This document shows, one piece after another, positions 27,731 through 37,125 of a stretch of 64,000 nt of DNA (within the stretch, counting starts at the first letter, position 1; each line of letters opens with the position of its first letter). The notes below the pieces were generated by a model that saw nothing but the letters and a program-made list of their open reading frames with translations, ran no database searches and was not told where the DNA came from. The stretch covers positions 434,001 through 498,000 of the forward strand of contig NZ_VIJZ01000004.1 of assembly GCF_006874425.1 (NCBI RefSeq). Direction: 5' to 3'. The translations under genes were made by a program, and so were the position numbers. The stretch is from Paenibacillus ottowii. Its GTDB lineage: Bacteria; Bacillota; Bacilli; Paenibacillales; Paenibacillaceae.

Positions 27731-27769
27731 AAAAAGGCACCTCATCCACGTATGGGGTGCCTTTTTTTG
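27731..27769 (+). terminator. Terminator after pncB
   Basis: AAAAGGCACCTCAT pairs with ATGGGGTGCCTTTT, then T-run; convergent with moaB. Confidence 0.9.
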
Positions 27770-27795
27770 TGTCGGCGCATGTGTGAAATAAGAGC

Positions 27796-28311
27796 TTATT
27801 TATAAATTTCTCTCATCACATGTCGCAGCTCAGGGACGATAATACGTTCCATTGCCAAATGAACGGCTCCGCGGGAGCCAGGCATAGAAAACACAGCTGT
27901 TTGGCCCACAGTGCCCGCTACAGCCCGGCTTAATATAGCTGCTGATCCAATGTCCTCAGCAAAGCTTAAATAGCGGAAAATTTCTCCAAAGCCAGGTAGT
28001 TCCTTATCCAGTAGAGAGGAGACGGCTTCATATGTAGTATCACGCGGAGAAATGCCAGTACCACCTGTTAAAAGTACAGCCTCGATCTCCTCATGTGCCG
28101 CAGCTTCGGTTATCAACTGTCGGATACCTTCATATTCGTCCTTGACGATAACGTATCGAATAACCTTGTACCCATTCGTTTCTAGTAGTTCCTTGAGCAG
28201 TCGTCCCCCAGTATCTGTCTCCATGGTACGTGTATCAGAGACGGTCACGACCATGCAGTTAACCTGCTGCGGAGATTCCCGCCGGTGCTCCTCTACCGAT
28301 GTTATATTCAT
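27796..28311 (-). CDS. moaB: Molybdenum cofactor biosynthesis protein MoaB
   Basis: A 171-residue MoaB/MogA-fold protein, which adenylylates molybdopterin. The signature LLTGGTGISPRDTTYEA is present, with VSDTRTMETDTGG near the N-terminus and FSMPGSRGAVHLAM near the end. I choose ATG 28311 (MNITSVEEH), since AAGGAG lies just before it on the minus strand; a longer frame to 28383 is open but includes that RBS. No other molybdopterin gene is in the window. Confidence 0.9.
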   Translation of the reverse strand: MNITSVEEHRRESPQQVNCMVVTVSDTRTMETDTGGRLLKELLETNGYKVIRYVIVKDEYEGIRQLITEAAAHEEIEAVLLTGGTGISPRDTTYEAVSSLLDKELPGFGEIFRYLSFAEDIGSAAILSRAVAGTVGQTAVFSMPGSRGAVHLAMERIIVPELRHVMREIYK

Positions 28312-28571
28312 TACAATGTTCACTCCTTGATCAGTGGTTAGCAGCTCTTTTTTTACAATAGAGGAATGATTGACTGTATGCAAGTCAGAAACGGAAGCAA
28401 AGAGTTATGTGATTAATATCCTTGCGCAAGCACCTTGGAATATAGTACACTTCCTTACATAAGTCGGGATTTTTTGGGTTTATTTTGTTGAAAGCGCGAA
28501 CATCGAATGATTAATTTCAAGGTGTAGCGGGTAATAGTACAGCAGGATCAACAACTGGGAGGTAATCTAAT

Positions 28572-28901
28572 ATGAATCATTCATACCAAAAATGCGTGGA
28601 TGCTTGCCTGGAATGTATGAACGCTTGCAATGTATGTTATGTAGCAAGTTTGAAGGAATATGATTTAGCTATGCTGCGTGAATGCATTCGAGTGAGCAGA
28701 GAATGCGCAGAGATATGTGGGTTTGCTGCTCAAATGTTGCAGCGCGGAACGGATTTTGCTGAGCAGATCTGTGAGCTATGCGCTAAAGCCTGTGAGGTAT
28801 GTGCTGCTGAATGCAGTAAGCATTCCCATAATCATTGCAAACATTGTGCAGAAGCCTGCCGTCATTGTGTTGAGGCTTGTCGCCAATTGGTGGCAGTGTA
28901 A
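28572..28901 (+). CDS. Cysteine-rich four-helix-bundle (DUF326/Csp-like) protein
   Basis: A 109-residue protein with 18 cysteines by my count, spaced as CxxxC and CxxC along predicted helices (for example CVDACLECMNACNVC). This is the pattern of DUF326 and cytosolic copper-storage (Csp3-like) proteins, whose inward-facing cysteines bind many Cu(I) ions. There is no signal peptide, so it is cytosolic. GGGAGG precedes the ATG. No copper pump or sensor gene is adjacent, so regulation cannot be judged. Confidence 0.85.
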   Translation: MNHSYQKCVDACLECMNACNVCYVASLKEYDLAMLRECIRVSRECAEICGFAAQMLQRGTDFAEQICELCAKACEVCAAECSKHSHNHCKHCAEACRHCVEACRQLVAV

Positions 28902-28941
28902 TTACATATACAGAACCAGTACCTGAAGAGGAAATAAAAGG

Positions 28942-28970
28942 TTGCTTTCTGCTAAATAGGTTTGTATAAT
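28942..28970 (+). promoter_or_regulatory. Sigma-A promoter of the argS T-box transcript
   Basis: TTGCTT (28942-28947), 17-bp spacer, TATAAT (28965-28970). Confidence 0.8.
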
Positions 28971-28976
28971 GGTGGG

Positions 28977-29266
28977 AATTAACGTCAGGGAACGGGAGAG
29001 TAGCAACGGAACCGTGTCATTACAGCGAGCCGGAAGAGGTGGAAGCCGGTATGAGATCCGATGTGAAGCGCACCCGGGAGATGGTTGGTCCAACGATAAA
29101 AAAATTCTAGTAGATCAGCCCGGCAGACACCGTTATTCGTCATTGGAGTGAAATCGCGATTGGTGTAAGCTAATTTTAACTACACCACCGATTTACGAAG
29201 AGTGGTACCGCGGGGATATCGAAGTTCTCGTCTCTTGATTATATCAAGAGGCGAGGACTTTTTTTG
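28977..29266 (+). promoter_or_regulatory. T-box riboswitch before argS, arginine specifier CGC
   Basis: The T-box sequence AGAGTGGTACCGCGG lies at 29199-29213 and an intrinsic terminator at 29229-29266 (CTCGTCTCTTGAT pairing with ATCAAGAGGCGAG, then T-run). Stem I features are visible: AGCGAGCC, GGTGGAAGCC and the specifier-loop stretch GTGAAGCGCACC, in which CGC (29069-29071) is the likely arginine codon. Uncharged tRNA-Arg would favour the antiterminator and argS expression. Confidence 0.92.
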
Positions 29267-29305
29267 TTTTTTTGTTAGATCCTATAAAAAGAAGGAGAGA
29301 GGAAC

Positions 29306-31030
29306 ATGTTGTTGATGATTGCTGCCCAAGCTATATTGGCTCATACGGACTTGGAGGAGAAAGAAGTTTTATCTTTATTTGAGGTGCCTCCGCAGCCTGA
29401 ATGGGGAGATATGGCGTTTCCCTGTTTCGTGCTGGCTAAAAAGTTTCGAAAGTCTCCACAGCAAATTGCAATGGAATTAGCAGAGCTTGTAAACCATGAA
29501 GCAGGTCTAACCGCTTCAGCTTCGGGTGCCTATGTAAATATTATATTGGATCGATCTGTTCATATTCCGACGATGCTTGCTGAATTGAGCAAGCCTGAAT
29601 TTCTCAAACCCAATATCGGAAATGGACAACGAGTCGTGATTGATATGTCCTCGCCCAATATTGCCAAACCCTTTGGTATCGGTCACCTTCGTTCTACTGT
29701 GATCGGTGCTGCCTTGTATCGCATACTTGGTGAAACCGGATATGTGCCGATTAGTGTCAATCATCTGGGGGATTGGGGAACACAATTTGGCAAGCAAATC
29801 GCAGCCTATAAGAGATGGGGAAATGAGGAGCAGCTGCAACATGATCCGATTGGGGAATCGTTGAAGCTATATGTGCGTTTTCATCAGGAGGCCGAGCATG
29901 ACCCGTCATTGGAGGATGAAGGCCGCGAGTGGTTCCGACGCTTGGAGCATGGGGATACTGAGGCTCAACAGCTCTGGGAGTTTTTTGTTGAAGTCAGTCT
30001 AGGTGAGTTTGACCGTATGTACCAACGTCTGAACATTTCGTTTGACCATGTGTTGGGGGAAAGTTTTTACAATGATAAGATGCAGGCAGTGGTTGCCCGA
30101 TTAAGGGCCAAAGGCTTGCTGGAGGAAAGCGATGGGGCGCTTGTAGTTCGTCTGGATGACGAACAGCTGCCGCCGTGTCTTATTTTGAAAAAGGACGGGA
30201 CTACCATCTATCCCACCCGGGATCTGGCGACAGCGATTTATCGTCATGAAGTGATGAAGGCTGATCGGCTGTTGTATGTCGTTGGCGGGGAACAAAAGTT
30301 ACATTTCCAACAGGTATTTGCGGTGCTGAAGCAGGCGGGAGAGACATGGGCCGAGCAATGTGAACATGTACCGTTTGGTTTAATGCGATTTGCGGGTAAA
30401 AAAATGTCCACAAGACGCGGCAAGGTGGTAAAACTGGAGGAAGTGCTGGATGAAGCTGTAGCGCGTGCTCAAGCCATCATTGCAGAGAAGAATCCCAATT
30501 TGCTGGAACAAGAGGCAACTGCTGAAGACGTTGGTATCGGAGCGATTATTTTTGGTGATTTAAAAAATAACCGTCTGAATGAAGTGGATTTTTCGTTGGA
30601 AGAGGCACTGACCTTTGAAGGTGAGACTGGACCTTATGTGCAGTATACCCATGCGCGCATACGCAGCCTTCTGGAGAAAGCTCGTGCTCGCGCGGATGTC
30701 GATTCTAACTCTAGTCATAACACCCTTGCCCAAGACGGTCATTCTCCTGATTTACATATCGTTTCGGATGAAATGCTGGGTGACGCAGGCTGGGCATTGC
30801 TTAAACAGTTGGATCGCTATCACGGACAACTGATACGTACTGTTCAGCAACTGGAACCTTCGGTTATTGCAAGATTTGCAATAGATACAGCACAGGCGTT
30901 TAACCGTTTTTACGCTAAGGAAAGAATTGTCGATGGCGGACAATGGCGCCTTCAGTTAGCGGAACAGACTGCGGATATGCTGGCAGGTACACTGAGACTT
31001 CTTGGGCTAAAAGCCCCTAACCGGATGTAA
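29306..31030 (+). CDS. argS: Arginyl-tRNA synthetase
   Basis: A 574-residue class I synthetase. It has the N-terminal Add-1 domain, SPNIAKPFGIGHLRSTVIG (the HIGH motif as GHLRS), HLGDWGTQFG, GKKMSTRRGK (KMSKS equivalent) and a C-terminal DALR anticodon-binding domain ending GLKAPNRM. AAGGAGAG precedes ATG 29306. Expression should depend on tRNA-Arg charging through the T-box directly upstream. Its length is normal for the family. Confidence 0.96.
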   Translation: MLLMIAAQAILAHTDLEEKEVLSLFEVPPQPEWGDMAFPCFVLAKKFRKSPQQIAMELAELVNHEAGLTASASGAYVNIILDRSVHIPTMLAELSKPEFLKPNIGNGQRVVIDMSSPNIAKPFGIGHLRSTVIGAALYRILGETGYVPISVNHLGDWGTQFGKQIAAYKRWGNEEQLQHDPIGESLKLYVRFHQEAEHDPSLEDEGREWFRRLEHGDTEAQQLWEFFVEVSLGEFDRMYQRLNISFDHVLGESFYNDKMQAVVARLRAKGLLEESDGALVVRLDDEQLPPCLILKKDGTTIYPTRDLATAIYRHEVMKADRLLYVVGGEQKLHFQQVFAVLKQAGETWAEQCEHVPFGLMRFAGKKMSTRRGKVVKLEEVLDEAVARAQAIIAEKNPNLLEQEATAEDVGIGAIIFGDLKNNRLNEVDFSLEEALTFEGETGPYVQYTHARIRSLLEKARARADVDSNSSHNTLAQDGHSPDLHIVSDEMLGDAGWALLKQLDRYHGQLIRTVQQLEPSVIARFAIDTAQAFNRFYAKERIVDGGQWRLQLAEQTADMLAGTLRLLGLKAPNRM

Positions 31031-31167
31031 GCAGAAAGAAGCTGAACGGGTTACACTAATCGCAGGGTATTCCGTTGTTTTGCAAGCAATTTGTGCATAT
31101 TTGAAACATTTGGTGATTTTATTGCGTCCGTAAGTATAGAAGCATAGTAAACATGGAGGTGTATCTC

Positions 31168-32136
31168 ATGATCAAAAATAAAAGCGTGGCAGCTGCGCTG
31201 CTTGTCGTCTGCTCCTTGGCTGTGGCTACGTCGGCTTCTGCTTTTCGTGATATAAAGGGAGCTGAGCAGGAGAAGATTGTAAGTTCACTTCAGGATAAAG
31301 GAATCATTCAAGGGATAACCAAGGATAAGTTTGCACCAGATCAAACACTCACGTATGCACAAGGGGTACACATGGTTGTTCGTGCGATGGATCTTCAGGT
31401 TATGCCTGATTTCACCACAGGTTCCTTTGCAAACATTCCGGCTTCTGCATGGTATGCCGATTCTTACCGGATTGCAGTCCAGCACCAAATCCCTCTGTCA
31501 CCGGATATTGATCCGAGCACTCGTATGACAAGGGTACAATTTGCGAATATTTTGTACAAAGCTGTGAGTGCAACGGGTGAATATCCAACGGTCCGCATGT
31601 TGATTAATGTAGCAGATGGCAAAAAATTAGACCAAGAGTCAAACGAAGCAGTTCAATTTCTCCTGTTGACCAAAATTGCAAAATTGGACGAAAAGAGCAA
31701 CTTTAACCCGGATCGTAAAGTAACCCGGATCGAGGCAGCAGAAATGGTCTATCATGCATCCGAGTTTGTACAAAGTCATAAACCGGTGCAAGCCATTCCT
31801 GAAAATCCAGCTGAGTCTGTAAATCCGGATCAACAAACTAATATTAGTATGAGCATAGAGAAGGCGAATGACCAGCAGAATAAAGTGACCATTACCCGCC
31901 TGCAGGCACCTAATCCAGGTTACGGCATTGAAGTGGATCATATTGACTACGTAGATGATACGAATGCTATCATTTACTATAAGCTGACGAGTCCAAAACC
32001 GGGGGAAATGAATATTCAAGTTATTACGGATACCCACACCAGTACATTGGTAGACAGTAAGTATAAGGTTACGCTCAAAGCAGTCGATGGAACAGTGCTT
32101 CCGCCCACTGGAACAGGCACGTCTGTAACAAAATAA
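31168..32136 (+). CDS. S-layer-homology domain protein
   Basis: A 322-residue exported protein. The signal peptide is residues 1-25 (ending TSASA). Three SLH-type repeats follow (about 26-80, 85-140 and 145-200, e.g. FAPDQTLTYAQGVHMVVRAM and FNPDRKVTRIEAAEMVY), which bind pyruvylated wall polymer. The C-terminal 100 residues (GYGIEVDHIDYVDDTNAIIY) resemble the PrcB/protease-complex-inhibitor domain. GGAGGTG sits before ATG 31168; an ATG at 31153 would swallow this RBS. Probable wall-associated protease inhibitor or chaperone, by inference only. Confidence 0.85.
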   Translation: MIKNKSVAAALLVVCSLAVATSASAFRDIKGAEQEKIVSSLQDKGIIQGITKDKFAPDQTLTYAQGVHMVVRAMDLQVMPDFTTGSFANIPASAWYADSYRIAVQHQIPLSPDIDPSTRMTRVQFANILYKAVSATGEYPTVRMLINVADGKKLDQESNEAVQFLLLTKIAKLDEKSNFNPDRKVTRIEAAEMVYHASEFVQSHKPVQAIPENPAESVNPDQQTNISMSIEKANDQQNKVTITRLQAPNPGYGIEVDHIDYVDDTNAIIYYKLTSPKPGEMNIQVITDTHTSTLVDSKYKVTLKAVDGTVLPPTGTGTSVTK

Positions 32137-32164
32137 AGCGACAAGCCATATGTCATATAAAAAA

Positions 32165-32210
32165 TAAAGCCAGTGAGTCCCCAATATGAATGGAGACCGC
32201 TGGCTTTTTC
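32165..32210 (+). terminator. Bidirectional terminator between SLH gene and bmrD
   Basis: AAAGCCAG...CTGGCTTTTT with imperfect inner pairing; A/T runs on both sides serve both converging genes. Confidence 0.65.
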
Positions 32211-32255
32211 ATGCTAAATGTTAATTGTAGGCCCAAGCTCAAGCTCTAGTATCAT

Positions 32256-34346
32256 TTAAGCTTTAAATGCGACTTTGCCTGTAAGCAAGTCATTTTGCTT
32301 AGAAGGTGCAGCTGAGGAAGACGCAGCTTCTGCTGCAACCGTTCCTGACTGGAGCTGGTACATTTGGAAGTAACGGCCACCTTGGGCCATAAGCTCGTCA
32401 TGGCTACCCCGTTCAACAATTTCACCGCGATGCAGCACTAAGATTTGGTCCGCACTACGAATGGTGGACAGACGGTGGGCAATGATAAAGGTCGTACGTC
32501 CCTTCTTGAGCACCTCAAGAGCAGATTGGATGAGCGCTTCCGTTTCGGTATCAATGTTGGCGGTGGCTTCATCCAGAATCAAAATGGCAGGATCAAAGGC
32601 TAACGCGCGAGCGAACGAAATAAGCTGGCGTTGCCCGGCAGATAAGGTGCTGCCTTTTTCAATAACAGGCTCATCAAATCCTTGGGGCAGATGGGCTAAC
32701 AGTTTGTCGGCTCCAACATCATGCAGCGCTTTATTCACCTGTTCTCTCGTGATTCTACTGTCTCCGAGACTGACATTAGAGGCTACCGTACCTGTGAACA
32801 AATATGGATCTTGAAGAACAATACCCATATGATGGCGAAGCCATTGCTTAGGAATATTTTTGACAGGCGTTCCGTCAATGGTGATCGTTCCTTTTTGCGG
32901 ATCATAAAACCGGAATAGCAGGTTGATAATCGAGCTCTTACCTGATCCAGTATGCCCGACAAGGGCAACCGTTTGGCCGGGCTGCGCTGTAAAGGAAATA
33001 TGCTTAAGCACATCATCCTTTTTGTAGGCAAATGAAACGTCGTTAAATTCTACCTGACCTTTGTAACGCGGCATCGTACCGTCTGTCACGGGCTCTCCCG
33101 TTTCGTCCATCAATTCAAATACGCGTCCTGAGGATACGATGGAAGTATCCAGTACGGCGAGCTGGTTGACCATACCTGTCATAGGTTGGAATAATCGGCC
33201 CAATACATCGACGAAGGCATACAATACGCCTAATGATATTGCACTACCTGTAGTGCCAAGCGCCGCAGAGCCAAAATACCACAACACAACAGCGAAGGCG
33301 AGGTTTCTTAACACGTTGACCAAATTGTGCGATGTAAAAGCATTCAAATTCAGCATTTTATTTTGATGCTTCATATAGTCATCATTTAGTTCTTCAAACT
33401 CTTGCTGTGTTTGTTTCTGATGCCGGAACACACGAATAATGGACATCCCCTGAATGGATTCATTAATAATCGCATTAATCTCACTGAGTCTGGACCGAAT
33501 GATCGTATTATAGCGGGTTGCGACCTTGCGGTACAATATAATCCATAAGATCAGCAACGGTACAATAAATAGAGAGATAAGGCCGAGTCTGAAGTCCAGT
33601 AAAAAGAGTGCGACATATACCCCTGTCATCGTTACAATCCCTGAGGTGAAGTTGGAGAGTACAGCCACAAACAAATCTTTGACTGCCTCGGTGTCATTCG
33701 TAACACGGGATACAACTTTGCCCGCAGGTAAGTTATCAAAAAAGTATACTGGCAGGCGCTGAATGTGTGCGTAGAGATCAAGCCGAAGCTTTTGAATGAC
33801 CTTGTTCGCCGAGGATTGCAGCCAGTATGTTTTGCCGAACTCGGCAAAAATCGAAACAACTAAAAAGAAGCAATACCACCCAATCAGCTGAAAGATGCCA
33901 GGCATTTCCGGTTTGTAAAAGCTATACAGCTCATCAGCGGTCAGAGCCTTGGCTTTGTAATGAAAGGTGTCGGAGCCGCGTGTCACGGTCAGCGTACCGT
34001 TCGTAAAGGATCGGTTACCATCCGCTACTTGGACAGAGCCATCGACAAATACAAAAGATTTGCCAACTTGTAAAATCCTCGCTTCGCGTCCTTTGGTCTC
34101 CCCGGCTTCAAAGCGGTCTTCACGTTTAAAATGAGTTCCAGCATAACTTACAGTCCCGTCCACACTAGTCGTCTCATAAAATGGTTTTTCAATAGCGAGC
34201 ATATGGTCGTCAATCATCGTTTTGGCGATGAAGGGACCGGCCAGCTCGGCAGCTACTCCAATAGCCAAGGCGATGAGAGCGGCAATAAAACCCGCTTTGC
34301 TCGTCAGTGCGTACTGGAACAGCCTTTTGCCGATATTAGGTTTCAT
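32256..34346 (-). CDS. bmrD: ABC exporter subunit, BmrD (YheH)-like
   Basis: A 696-residue half-transporter of the multidrug ABC exporter family. The membrane domain has an unusual insertion of roughly 110 residues between its first two helices (about 45-155, beta-rich). This matches the extracellular domain typical of B. subtilis BmrD/YheH (673 residues). In the nucleotide-binding domain Walker A is GHTGSGKS, the signature is the variant LSAGQ, and Walker B is ILILDEATANID with the catalytic glutamate. It pairs with BmrC: the start ATG overlaps the bmrC stop by one base. Likely role: heterodimeric drug efflux. Confidence 0.88.
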   Translation of the reverse strand: MKPNIGKRLFQYALTSKAGFIAALIALAIGVAAELAGPFIAKTMIDDHMLAIEKPFYETTSVDGTVSYAGTHFKREDRFEAGETKGREARILQVGKSFVFVDGSVQVADGNRSFTNGTLTVTRGSDTFHYKAKALTADELYSFYKPEMPGIFQLIGWYCFFLVVSIFAEFGKTYWLQSSANKVIQKLRLDLYAHIQRLPVYFFDNLPAGKVVSRVTNDTEAVKDLFVAVLSNFTSGIVTMTGVYVALFLLDFRLGLISLFIVPLLILWIILYRKVATRYNTIIRSRLSEINAIINESIQGMSIIRVFRHQKQTQQEFEELNDDYMKHQNKMLNLNAFTSHNLVNVLRNLAFAVVLWYFGSAALGTTGSAISLGVLYAFVDVLGRLFQPMTGMVNQLAVLDTSIVSSGRVFELMDETGEPVTDGTMPRYKGQVEFNDVSFAYKKDDVLKHISFTAQPGQTVALVGHTGSGKSSIINLLFRFYDPQKGTITIDGTPVKNIPKQWLRHHMGIVLQDPYLFTGTVASNVSLGDSRITREQVNKALHDVGADKLLAHLPQGFDEPVIEKGSTLSAGQRQLISFARALAFDPAILILDEATANIDTETEALIQSALEVLKKGRTTFIIAHRLSTIRSADQILVLHRGEIVERGSHDELMAQGGRYFQMYQLQSGTVAAEAASSSAAPSKQNDLLTGKVAFKA

Positions 34347-36115
34347 TAGGATACCTCCCCTGAGGTCAGATCAGATTCCACTTGCTGCCGTTCATATTGT
34401 CGTCGATACCATCCGTCAGCCTGAAGCAGCTCATTGTGGGTTCCTTCCTCAATAATGCGCCCTTGCTCCAGTACGACGATCCGGTCGGCATGCTCTACAG
34501 CCGATAGACGGTGGGTGGAGATCAAGGTTGTTTTACCCGAGCGCTTACGCCGGATATTGTCAATAATACGTGCTTCCGTCCGGGCATCTACTGCTGACAG
34601 TGCATCGTCGAGCACTAGAATATCCGGATCACCGATAAAGGCGCGCGCAAGCGATACACGCTGCTTCTGACCGCCGGACAGAGCGATGCCTTTTTCCCCG
34701 ACCAGTGTATCCAGCCCATCGGACAGGGTTCCTAAATCCTGGTCAAAGGCAGCCGTACGGATCGCTTCCATGATGTCGCCATCATCTGCTCCAGGCTTCC
34801 CGAACTGAATGTTCTCACGCACCGATTTGGAGAACAAAATTTGTTCTTGCGGCACGTAGCCAATCCAGCTGTGTAATTGTTCCACTGCAATGTCCTCCAG
34901 CCGCGTGCCGGAGATTAAAATATCACCACTGCCAGTCGGATATTCATGCAATAGCTGTTTGAGTAAAGTAGATTTCCCACTGCCTGTTCGACCAACCACA
35001 CCTAGTGTTTCTCCGCGTTTGAGCTCTAAGTTCACATGCGACAGATTGTCAACTGTGGAGGTAGGATATCGGAAAGTCACGTCTTTCATGGTGATGGATT
35101 CGGGATGATCTACTCGAACAGGTTGAGCTACATCCTGAACATCCGGCGGGACATCAAGAGTCTCATTGACCCGATCCAGGGAAGCGCTACCGCGCTGCAT
35201 AATGTTAATCAACTCGCCAATGGCAAACATCGGCCAAATCATCATTCCTAGATACATGTTAAAGGATACCAGTTCGCCTAGCGTGATATCGTTATGAAAT
35301 ACCAGATAAATACCATACCCGAGTCCGATCACGTAGCTAAGTCCTACACATAAACGGATCGTCGGTTCAAAGAGAGCATCCATCCGGGCCACTGCCAAAT
35401 TTTTACGAAACACATCCTCAGTAATATCGGCAAAACGTTTTTCGTCCATTCGTTCTTGCACATAAGCCCGAATGACACGGATACCAGCTACCGACTCCAA
35501 CACCTGATCATTCATATCGCCAAATGCATCTTGTGCCAGTGTGTAACGTTCATGTACGGCTTTACCGTAAATACTCATGGCCAGTGCAATAAAGGGAAGG
35601 GGAAGAATGGCCGCCAATGTTAGCTTCCAGCTAATCAGGGTGCCCATGGCAACCAATACAACGGTCAGGTAGACCGTGGAGTCCGTTAAGGTCAACATAC
35701 CGAAGCCTGCTGTACTTGCGACAGAGCGAAGATCGTTCGTAGCACGAGCCATCAGATCGCCTGTGCGATTACGCTCAAAAAATGGAGGGGTCATCCGCAG
35801 CAGATGATTCATAAAGCGTGTGCGCAATAAACGCTCAACCAGATTAGCACCACCGAACAGCTTGTGCATCCATATGTACGTAATGTAGTAGATGATGGAA
35901 AGAATGCCTATGATGTACAAAATATAACGCCAAAGTGAGGACCAGGAAATCGAACCTCGTACAATCTCGTCAATGGCACTGCCTAGCAGCCGAGGTGGAG
36001 CAAGCTCCAACACGCCAACGGCAATCAGCAAAAACAATCCAATCGAGTATCGGCTTCGTTCTCTTTTAAAAAACCAGCCTAAATTTTTGAGTACTGAAAA
36101 CAAGAGGGATCCCAT
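34346..36115 (-). CDS. bmrC: ABC exporter subunit, BmrC (YheI)-like
   Basis: A 589-residue half-transporter with six membrane helices and an ATPase domain. Walker A is GRTGSGKS and the signature LSGGQKQR, but Walker B is ILVLDDALSAVD, with aspartate in place of the catalytic glutamate. Together with the LSAGQ signature of BmrD this gives one degenerate and one active ATP site, as in BmrCD. It is the first structural gene of the operon. Upstream are a promoter, a 37-codon leader and an intrinsic terminator, so expression is probably attenuated until translation is disturbed, as reported for B. subtilis bmrCD. Confidence 0.9.
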   Translation of the reverse strand: MGSLLFSVLKNLGWFFKRERSRYSIGLFLLIAVGVLELAPPRLLGSAIDEIVRGSISWSSLWRYILYIIGILSIIYYITYIWMHKLFGGANLVERLLRTRFMNHLLRMTPPFFERNRTGDLMARATNDLRSVASTAGFGMLTLTDSTVYLTVVLVAMGTLISWKLTLAAILPLPFIALAMSIYGKAVHERYTLAQDAFGDMNDQVLESVAGIRVIRAYVQERMDEKRFADITEDVFRKNLAVARMDALFEPTIRLCVGLSYVIGLGYGIYLVFHNDITLGELVSFNMYLGMMIWPMFAIGELINIMQRGSASLDRVNETLDVPPDVQDVAQPVRVDHPESITMKDVTFRYPTSTVDNLSHVNLELKRGETLGVVGRTGSGKSTLLKQLLHEYPTGSGDILISGTRLEDIAVEQLHSWIGYVPQEQILFSKSVRENIQFGKPGADDGDIMEAIRTAAFDQDLGTLSDGLDTLVGEKGIALSGGQKQRVSLARAFIGDPDILVLDDALSAVDARTEARIIDNIRRKRSGKTTLISTHRLSAVEHADRIVVLEQGRIIEEGTHNELLQADGWYRRQYERQQVESDLTSGEVS

Positions 36116-36205
36116 CCTTTCATGTCAAGTTCATTCGAGAGTTGTGTACCATTTTGAAGAAACAACAGCTGCTTGCTGCCACAAGTACAATTCGGCAACA
36201 GGCGC

Positions 36206-36237
36206 AAAAAAGGCATACCGTCCGCAGACGATATGCC
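36206..36237 (-). terminator. Attenuator before bmrC
   Basis: On the minus strand GGCATA-T-CGTC-TGCG-GACG-G-TATGCC forms a hairpin with one mismatch, followed by seven T. It lies between the leader peptide and bmrC, in the same transcript. An upstream ATATG could pair with the CATAT of its 5' arm as a rival structure. Confidence 0.8.
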
Positions 36238-36321
36238 TTGAATCTCAATATCATATGGCGCGCAGGTATTCTCAGCACACTCACCACTGAAAAACTGCTT
36301 AAACGCAGGCAGCCACTCGTA

Positions 36322-36435
36322 TTAAACCATACAACAGGAATGGCCCAATTCTGAAGGGTGCGACAGGGGAGATGCTCCGGTATGAAGTTGTTGTGTTTGT
36401 AGATGTGGGTGAAATACAATCATAAATTTTAGCAC
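36322..36435 (-). CDS. Leader peptide of the bmrCD operon
   Basis: A 37-codon frame beginning GTG CTA AAA TTT ATG and ending HSCCMV. AAAGGAG lies eight bases before the GTG. It lies between a good sigma-A promoter and the attenuator hairpin, the arrangement of bmrB-bmrCD in B. subtilis, where ribosome stalling in the leader lets transcription pass the terminator. I cannot show sequence similarity to BmrB; the assignment is positional. Confidence 0.65.
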   Translation of the reverse strand: MLKFMIVFHPHLQTQQLHTGASPLSHPSELGHSCCMV

Positions 36436-36530
36436 CGGGAACACTCCTTTCTTCCTCAAAATGGATTCATTCTTACATGAGTTATCGTTCAAATTGGTAA
36501 TAAATTTCAAAATGGATCTCGTATGGTTGA

Positions 36531-36560
36531 ATCTTAACACCCTTTTTTGCGAATTGTCAA
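36531..36560 (-). promoter_or_regulatory. Sigma-A promoter of the bmr leader and operon
   Basis: On the minus strand TTGACA (36560-36555), 18-bp spacer, TAAGAT (36536-36531) with TG upstream of the -10. Confidence 0.7.
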
Positions 36561-36688
36561 ACCTTTTTCAAAAAAATGTATATGACTTGTCCAAGAAGCC
36601 GCATGGGGAGAGACGGTTGGTCGTTATTCTAAAAGATGCTATGATATAGTTAACAGGATGTCATTGTACAAGGAGATGAACATAACGC

Positions 36689-36991
36689 ATGAGCATACAG
36701 GTAACTGAGCCTGCGGCACAGTGGTATATTAAGGAGCTTGGATTGAATCGTGGAGATTCCGTCCGTTTTTTTGTTCGCTATAGTTCCGGCGGTGGGCTGC
36801 ATCCAGGCTTTTCTCTGGGAATTGCCGTAGAGCCTCCGCAGCACCCCGTATTACAGCATGAAGCGGCTGGCATTACGTTTTATATGGAGGATCAGGATTA
36901 TTGGTATCTGAAAGGGCATCATCTGGAAGTGAAGTATTTGGAGGAACATGACGACATTATTTACACTTACGTTAAGGATGAACAAGCTTAA
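36689..36991 (+). CDS. HesB/YneR-like protein
   Basis: A 100-residue protein of the HesB-like/YneR group: AAQWYIKELGLNRGDSVRFF and the SGGGLHPGFSLGI segment match that family. These resemble A-type Fe-S carriers but, as here, lack the conserved cysteines (none are present), so iron-sulphur transfer is unlikely; function unknown. ACAAGGAG precedes the ATG. Confidence 0.82.
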   Translation: MSIQVTEPAAQWYIKELGLNRGDSVRFFVRYSSGGGLHPGFSLGIAVEPPQHPVLQHEAAGITFYMEDQDYWYLKGHHLEVKYLEEHDDIIYTYVKDEQA

Positions 36992-37039
36992 TGCCTCCAC
37001 GTTCAAAATAGCATGCCAGTATATTGGTTTGTGAACATG

Positions 37040-37099
37040 AAAAGCGGCGGAGTATCGTGTGACAGGAGATGAACCTGCGCATGATACTCCGCCGCTTTA
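37040..37099. terminator. Bidirectional terminator between convergent genes
   Basis: AAAGCGGCGGAGTATC pairs perfectly with GATACTCCGCCGCTTT (16 bp), long loop. Confidence 0.8.
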
Positions 37100-37125
37100 T
37101 TGTGGTTAGGGCATGATGCCGTATG

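Noticed and set aside
31639..32184. 181-codon minus-strand frame opposite the SLH gene
   Set aside because: Shadow of the SLH protein; composition is unprotein-like and there is no RBS.
36120..36419. 99-codon minus-strand frame before bmrC
   Set aside because: It runs through the attenuator hairpin; the GTG-started 37-codon frame has the RBS and ends before the hairpin.
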